Of a stretch of DNA of 45,981 nucleotides, positions 41,461 through 45,981 are shown piece after piece. Within the stretch, counting starts at the first letter, position 1. Each line of letters opens with the position of its first letter. Both the position numbers and the translations under genes were made by a program. This stretch comes from Streptomyces sp. CB01635 (GTDB lineage Bacteria; Actinomycetota; Actinomycetes; Streptomycetales; Streptomycetaceae). The stretch spans positions 1 to 45,981 of the forward strand of contig NZ_NNBL01000045.1 of NCBI RefSeq assembly GCF_002803065.1, written 5' to 3'. The notes under the pieces were generated by a model. That model worked only from the letters and a program-made list of their open reading frames with translations. It did no database searches and was not told where the DNA came from.

Positions 41461-41868
41461 ATGCGGTGGTTGCGGTGGTTGGTGGTAGCGGTAACAGCGG
41501 GGGCCACGTTCTGGGTGTTTCTGTGGGTGGCGCAATCTGTGTCGTGGGGCTGGTTGCCTGAGGGGGAGGCGGAGCGGTGGGGGGTAGCGGCCGGGTTCGC
41601 TGCCGTTGTGGCCAGTGCGGTTGTGATGGCGACGGGCTGGTGGGCGGGTCGCGAAGTGTCCCCCGGGCAGCCGCCGAGTGGGCGCAGTGTGAGGGGGCGG
41701 GTGGCTGATCAGGGTCGGGTCGACCAGGTGGGTGGCCATCGTGGGCGGCCTAGCGGGCCGAGCCGGGCGGTTCCGGGCAGCGTGCGGTTGGATGCGGAGG
41801 CGTCGGGTCACGGCCAGATTCGGCAGACTGGCGGCGACGACTACACCAGTGGGCCGGGCGCCCCGTGA
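41461..41868 (+). CDS. Small two-helix membrane protein with repeated Gly/Gln-rich motif (candidate effector)
   Basis: 135 residues from ATG 41461 (GGAGGGGAGCC site). Two membrane helices (residues about 6-25 and 42-60), then a disordered 75-residue C-terminal tail. The tail has two copies of a short motif: ADQGRVDQVGGHR (82-94) and ASGHGQIRQTGGDDY (114-128). The same motif occurs near the N-terminus of the next protein (ASEHGQVTQVAGDQHI). The gene overlaps the NB-ARC gene by 4 bp (GTGA), so they are co-translated. By analogy with bacterial amyloid-motif (BASS/RHIM-like) pairs, the NLR could nucleate the motif and trigger this membrane protein. That is an inference. Confidence 0.75.
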   Translation: MRWLRWLVVAVTAGATFWVFLWVAQSVSWGWLPEGEAERWGVAAGFAAVVASAVVMATGWWAGREVSPGQPPSGRSVRGRVADQGRVDQVGGHRGRPSGPSRAVPGSVRLDAEASGHGQIRQTGGDDYTSGPGAP

Positions 41869-44336
41869 CCGGCGGCACCAGCCGCAGGCCGGGAGACGTG
41901 AGTAGCGACCGTGTCCCTGACCGCGTAACGCAGCAGGCGACCGCATCCGAGCACGGGCAAGTGACGCAGGTTGCCGGGGACCAGCACATTGCAGTCTGGG
42001 GGCCCGGCAGCGGGCCCGCGCCGCAAGCTCTGGCTGCCCTGCCGCCCGTCCCTCACCTGATCGGCCGCACGACGCACGCCGATGAGCTCCTAGCCGCCAT
42101 GGCCCCGGGCGGGCAGGGGCCGGGGACGGTGGTGGTGACCGGGCTGGCGGGTATCGGCAAGACCGCCCTTGCCCTGCACACCGCACACCAGGCCATCACC
42201 AACGGCCTCTTCGCCGGCGGGACGCTGTTCTTGGGCTTGCGCGGCTACGCCCCCGCCGGGGCGGTCAGCGCCGGGCAGGCCCTGGAGGCACTGCTGCGTG
42301 CCCTGGGTATCCGGGACCACGATCTGCCACCTACGGTCGAAGAACAGGCCAGCCTGTACCAGTCGGAGCTAGCCAGGCGCGCCGAGGAGCACGGTCCGGT
42401 CCTGGTCTTTGCCGACGACGCCTCCACCACCGGCCAACTGCTGCCGCTGGTCCCCTCGCACCCGGGACACCGGCTGCTGGCCACCTCCCGCGATGCTCTG
42501 ACCGGCCCCAACCTTCCGACCCGCCTGATCCCCCTGGACCAGCTCGCCCCTCGGCAGGCAGCCTCCCTCATCACCAACACCCTCACCCGCACCCGTCCCA
42601 GCGACCCGCGCCCAGGAAAGGAGCCGCGGGCGCTGGAGCAGGTGGCCGAGCACTGTGGCCACCTGCCACTAGCGCTGACGATCGCCGCCGCTCAGCTCGC
42701 CGACGATCCCGGACTGCCCATTGCCACCCTGGCCGACGACCTCGCCAATACCCGCAACCGGCTGGAGGCCCTCCATTACCAAGACGGCGACGGGCGCTCA
42801 CCGGCGGTCCGGGCCGCTTTCGACCTGTCCTACCGGCGCCTGGAGGACCGGCACGCGCTGCTGTTTAGACTGCTGGCCCTCAATCCTGGCCCCGACCTGG
42901 CCACCGAGGCCGCCGCCGCCCTCAGCGGCCAGGCTGCCCGGCAGACCCGGGAAAGCCTGGCCGCTCTTGCCCGCACCAGCCTGATCAGTGAAGCCCCCAT
43001 CGGTTCCGGCCGCTGGCGTATGCACGACCTGATCAACCTCTACGCCGCCGACCTTAACCATCACCACGACAACGACCGGGCCCTCCAACGCCTCCTGGAG
43101 CACTACTGCACCGTCACCGAGGCGGCCGACGCTCACCTGCGCGCCCTGCCTGGTCAGCCTGTACCCGAGCGCTTCTCCGACCGCACCGCAGCTCTGACCT
43201 GGCTGGATGCCGAGCGCCCCAACCTCACCGCAGCGGCCGGCATGGGCCACTCCCGCACCACCGGCTCCCTGGCCGCAGGCCTGGCTGTCTACCTGGATCG
43301 GCGCCGTTACTTCCAAGACGCCATCGCCACCGGACACCACGCCGTCACCATGGCCCGCCAAGTCGGCGCCCGCCATAACGAAGGCACGGCACTGGGGAAC
43401 CTCGGCGGCGCCCTGTACCGGGTGCGGCGGTTCGACGACGCTATCGACGCCTTCACCCGCGCCGTTGATATCTTCCGTGAGCTGGGCGACCGCCACCGCG
43501 AGGGCGGTGTGCTGAACAACCTCGGTCTCACCCTGCGCGAGGTACGGCGGTTCGAGGACGCTATCGGCACCTTCACCCGCGCCATTGATATCTCCCGTGA
43601 GCTGGGCGACCGCCTTGGAGAAGGCACGGCACTGGGAAACCTCGGCCTCACCCTGCGCAAGGTGCGGCGGTTCGAGGAGGCCATCGACGCCTTCACCCAG
43701 GACCTGGCGATCTGCCGGGAGCTCAGCGACCGCGACGGCGAAGGCAAGGCGCTGAACAACCTCGGCCTACTCCTACGCATGATGCGGCAGTTCGAGGACG
43801 CTATCGACCTCCACACCCGCGCCCTTGATATCTTCCGTGAGCTGGGCGACCGCCACCGCGAGAGTCAGGCACTGGGCAACCTCGGCCTCGACCTGCTAGA
43901 GGTGCGGCGGTTCGAGGAGGCCATCGACGCCTTCACCCGCGCCGTTGATATCTTCCGTGAGCTGGGCGACCGCTACCGCGAGGGCGGTGCGCTGAGCAAC
44001 CTGGGCGCCACCTTGGGTGAGGTGCGGCGGTTCGAGGAGGCCATCGACGCCTTCACCCAGGACCTGGCGATCTGCCGGGAACTCGGCGACCGCCACGACG
44101 AAGGCACAGCGCTCAGCAACCTGGGCACCGCCTTGCGTGAGTCGCGGCGGTTCGAGGAGGCCATCGACGCCCACACTCGCGCCGCCAGCATCTTCGGTGA
44201 GCTGGACGACCACCACCGCGAGGTCACGGCACTGGAGGACCTCGCCCTCGACCTGCTCAGGGCGCGACGCTTTCGTGTGTTGCGGCCATGGCGAAAGCTG
44301 ACTCGCCGAACTCGCTCCAGCGCTGGGGGCGAGTAG
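41865..44336 (+). CDS. NB-ARC/STAND ATPase with C-terminal TPR repeats (NLR-like)
   Basis: 823 residues starting at GTG 41865, overlapping the previous stop. The N-terminal ~50 residues have no enzymatic domain but carry the shared motif ASEHGQVTQVAGDQHI (27-42). NB-ARC follows: LIGRTTHADELL, Walker A VVVTGLAGIGKTALALHTA (about residue 90), Walker B-like PVLVFADDASTT, LLATSRDALTG, GHLPLALTIAAAQLAD and the MHDLINLYAADL helix. From about residue 505 come eight 40-residue TPR-type repeats (LGNLG…RRFEEAIDAFTR). This is the layout of bacterial NLRs: motif-only N-terminus, NTPase switch and repeat sensor. It could be a phage-defence sensor or AfsR-like regulator; no DNA-binding or BTAD domain is seen. 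Confidence 0.88.
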   Translation: MTGGTSRRPGDVSSDRVPDRVTQQATASEHGQVTQVAGDQHIAVWGPGSGPAPQALAALPPVPHLIGRTTHADELLAAMAPGGQGPGTVVVTGLAGIGKTALALHTAHQAITNGLFAGGTLFLGLRGYAPAGAVSAGQALEALLRALGIRDHDLPPTVEEQASLYQSELARRAEEHGPVLVFADDASTTGQLLPLVPSHPGHRLLATSRDALTGPNLPTRLIPLDQLAPRQAASLITNTLTRTRPSDPRPGKEPRALEQVAEHCGHLPLALTIAAAQLADDPGLPIATLADDLANTRNRLEALHYQDGDGRSPAVRAAFDLSYRRLEDRHALLFRLLALNPGPDLATEAAAALSGQAARQTRESLAALARTSLISEAPIGSGRWRMHDLINLYAADLNHHHDNDRALQRLLEHYCTVTEAADAHLRALPGQPVPERFSDRTAALTWLDAERPNLTAAAGMGHSRTTGSLAAGLAVYLDRRRYFQDAIATGHHAVTMARQVGARHNEGTALGNLGGALYRVRRFDDAIDAFTRAVDIFRELGDRHREGGVLNNLGLTLREVRRFEDAIGTFTRAIDISRELGDRLGEGTALGNLGLTLRKVRRFEEAIDAFTQDLAICRELSDRDGEGKALNNLGLLLRMMRQFEDAIDLHTRALDIFRELGDRHRESQALGNLGLDLLEVRRFEEAIDAFTRAVDIFRELGDRYREGGALSNLGATLGEVRRFEEAIDAFTQDLAICRELGDRHDEGTALSNLGTALRESRRFEEAIDAHTRAASIFGELDDHHREVTALEDLALDLLRARRFRVLRPWRKLTRRTRSSAGGE
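43380..44270 (+). repeat. Eight 120-bp tandem coding repeats (TPR array)
   Basis: The segment encoding LGNLG/LNNLG/LSNLG recurs at exact 120-bp intervals (about 43381, 43501, 43621, 43741, 43861, 43981, 44101 and 44221). Several units share runs of nearly identical DNA, for example the GATATCTTCCGTGAGCTGGG block in four units and the CCAGGACCTGGCGATCTGCC block in two, which points to recent duplication or gene conversion. Confidence 0.9.
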
Positions 44337-44497
44337 GAACCGCGCCGCGCGTTCGGGGCGAGATCGGTAATCCGTTTAACCGAGGGGGCGGAATCGGTCG
44401 ATTGTCCCGCCCTGTGCCGATCCAATGGACCGAATCGCCCACATGGGTGAAAAGGGGTGCAATCCAGGGTTGCGATCCAATGGATTCCAATCCTTAG

Positions 44498-45920
44498 TAG
44501 GACTCCGTTAGGTCTTTCGGCTCGGCCTCTTTCTGGGCATGTTGGATGGATGGACGCACATGAAGTGAACCGTGTCCGGGCGAAGTTGGCGTTATACGTG
44601 GCTGACGTGTTCGCGTCGGTACCGCGCAAGGATCAACGAGCCAAAGGCGACTGCTACCTGCGGGGACTGATGCTGGACGGCCGCCGCAAGTCGATCCAGG
44701 CCATGGCCTCGCGGCTGCCGGACGGCAACGAACAGAACCTGCAGCAGTTCGTGAACCAGTCCAGCTGGGACCCGGTGCCGGTGCAGCGCCGGATCTGCGA
44801 ACGCATGCTGCCGCTGGTCAACCCGACGGCCTGGGTGATCGACGATGTGTCGTTGCCCAAGGACGGAAGAATGTCGGTCGCCGTGGCTCCGCAGTACTGC
44901 GGAGCCCTGGGTAAACGCGCCAACTGCCAGGTCGCGGTCAGCGTCCACTGCGCCAGTGACACGGCCTCCTGCCCACTGCAGTGGCGACTGTTCCTGCCCA
45001 AGGAGTGGGCGGCGGACACGGACCGCAGGACCGTTACCCGCATCCCGCCCGAGGCCGGGCACCGCGAAAAGTGGCGGTTGGCTCTGGACATGCTCGACAC
45101 GCTGGCCGGCTGGGGCATGAGGCCGCCGGTCGTGGTGGCCGACGCCGCCTACGGCACAAACGCCCGCTTTCGGGCCGGCCTGGCAGAGCGGGGAATCGAC
45201 TACATGCTGGCCGTCCGCGCGGATGTGACCGCCCACCCATTCGACGCCAAACCGACAGCTCCGGACCGCAAGGGCCCTGTCGGCTGCTGGCCTCAGCCCC
45301 GCTACCGCCACCCCGCACCCTCAGTGGTAGCCCTTGCCACCGGTCTCGGGCCAGAGGCGTTCACCTCCCTCACCTGGCGTCAGGGCTCGCGCGGCGAGCT
45401 ACGTTCCCGCTTCGCCGCCGTGCGCGTCCGCCCTGCCGGCAACGCCGTCGAACGTCCCATTCGGGTCGCCGCCTCGGCCGAACAGGGCTGGTGGGACGGC
45501 ATCCTGCCCGACTGCTAGCTGCTGGTCGAATGGCCCGAACATGCCGAGGCTCCCACCGACTACTGGTTGTCCAGCCTGCCGGCCGACACTCCGATCGCCG
45601 GCCTGGTCTGTCTGGCCAAGGTTCGCTGGCGCATCGAGCACGACTACCGCGAACTCAAGCACGGACTGGGCCTGGACCACTTCGAAGGCCGGTCCTGGCC
45701 CGGCTGGCACCACCACGTCACCCTCGTGACCGCGGCCCACGCGTTTCTTACCGAACAGCGTCTGGCCCCAAAAGCACCTGGACCGCACTCACCCTCTACC
45801 AGACCCTCGACGCCCTCCAAGACATCCTGAGGTGTTGGACCGGTACCTGCACGACCTGCCACCAGCCCCTCCCCACCAGGACCCCAACACCTAGATCAAG
45901 ACAGACCTAACGGAGTCCTA
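44498..45920 (+). mobile_element. IS701-family element with perfect 18-bp ends
   Basis: TAGGACTCCGTTAGGTCT at 44498-44515 and its perfect inverse at 45903-45920 bound the transposase gene. The left flank ends TTAG, which fits the family's YTAR target; the right flank begins TTAC, so an exact duplication is not seen. Confidence 0.85.
44550..45910 (+). pseudogene. IS701-family transposase with in-frame amber codon and possible -1 frameshift
   Basis: From ATG 44550 the frame reads RRKSIQAMASRLPDGNEQNL, WVIDDVSLPKDG (first Asp), PPVVVADAAYGTNARFRAGL (second Asp) and, after the break, VRWRIEHDYRELKHGLGLDH (Glu). A TAG at 45516-45518 interrupts WDGILPDC[stop]LLVEWPEH, where the family normally has Trp, so TGG to TAG is the likely change. 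Near the end a C-CCA-AAA heptamer (45767-45773) would allow a -1 shift into a frame ending LQDILRCWTGTCTTCHQPL and TAA at 45908. The element is otherwise complete, but this copy should not make full transposase. Confidence 0.85.
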
Positions 45921-45981
45921 TTACTGAGGTTTTCAGGGTGAGGTCGGTGGAGCGATGGTCAGGCCGGTGGTGGTGAGGCAG

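Noticed and set aside
43380..44270. CRISPR-like array from regular 120-bp spacing
   Set aside because: The units are coding TPR repeats without spacers; no CRISPR or cas genes were seen in the window.
44494..45924. Four-base target duplication of the IS701 element
   Set aside because: TTAG and TTAC differ at one base; not counted as a duplication.

Overview
The window is very GC-rich DNA with GTG starts, GGAGG-type ribosome binding sites and protein families typical of actinomycetes. The best match is a Streptomyces chromosome arm or a large linear plasmid. About a dozen insertion-sequence (IS) copies or remnants (IS3, IS5, IS110, IS200/IS605, IS256, IS630, IS701 and ISL3 families) and many truncated or frameshifted genes mark it as a recombining accessory region. 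No rRNA, tRNA or CRISPR array was seen.

Layout. 1-5.7 kb: a small membrane protein divergent from a MerR regulator, a truncated PfpI/DJ-1 gene, a collapsed IS5-type element, an intact glutathione-independent formaldehyde dehydrogenase, and GNAT, STAS-like and IS3 fragments. 6-11.3 kb: a DAO-type FAD oxidoreductase, an aldo/keto reductase, IS110 and IS630 remnants, and a decayed GNAT/Nudix/regulator group. 11.3-15 kb: an intact three-gene molybdenum hydroxylase operon of the PaoABC (YagTSR) type. 15.2-19.7 kb: IS remnants, an NmrA-like oxidoreductase divergent from its probable TetR regulator with a clear palindromic operator, and a broken murG paralogue facing a broken protein-tyrosine phosphatase. 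19.7-26.3 kb: a TPR-CHAT protease-like protein, a truncated NucA/NucB nuclease next to an IS5 tail and an Im9-like immunity protein, a truncated ATP-binding protein, an SDR divergent from an ArsR regulator, and conserved unknowns.

26.5-37.2 kb is an intact carbohydrate locus. A LacI regulator and a sugar isomerase/epimerase-like gene diverge from a tightly overlapping operon: ABC sugar-binding lipoprotein, two permeases, an unrecognised protein, two D-2-hydroxyacid dehydrogenases and an enolase-superfamily enzyme. A secreted PL7 alginate lyase follows. Two LacI-type operators lie between the divergent arms. The secreted lyase suggests uptake and catabolism of alginate-derived or related uronate oligosaccharides, but the usual exolyase, DEH reductase, KDG kinase and KDPG aldolase genes are absent here.

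37.3-46 kb: IS200/IS605 remnants, a broken integrase-like gene, and an IS256 element carrying an IS5-family element inside its right terminal repeat. Next comes a compact pair: a small two-helix membrane protein overlapping an NB-ARC/TPR STAND (NLR-like) protein. The two share a short glycine/glutamine-rich motif at the facing ends, as in amyloid-motif NLR/effector pairs. This pair is the best candidate for an undescribed system. An IS701 element with a nonsense codon closes the window.
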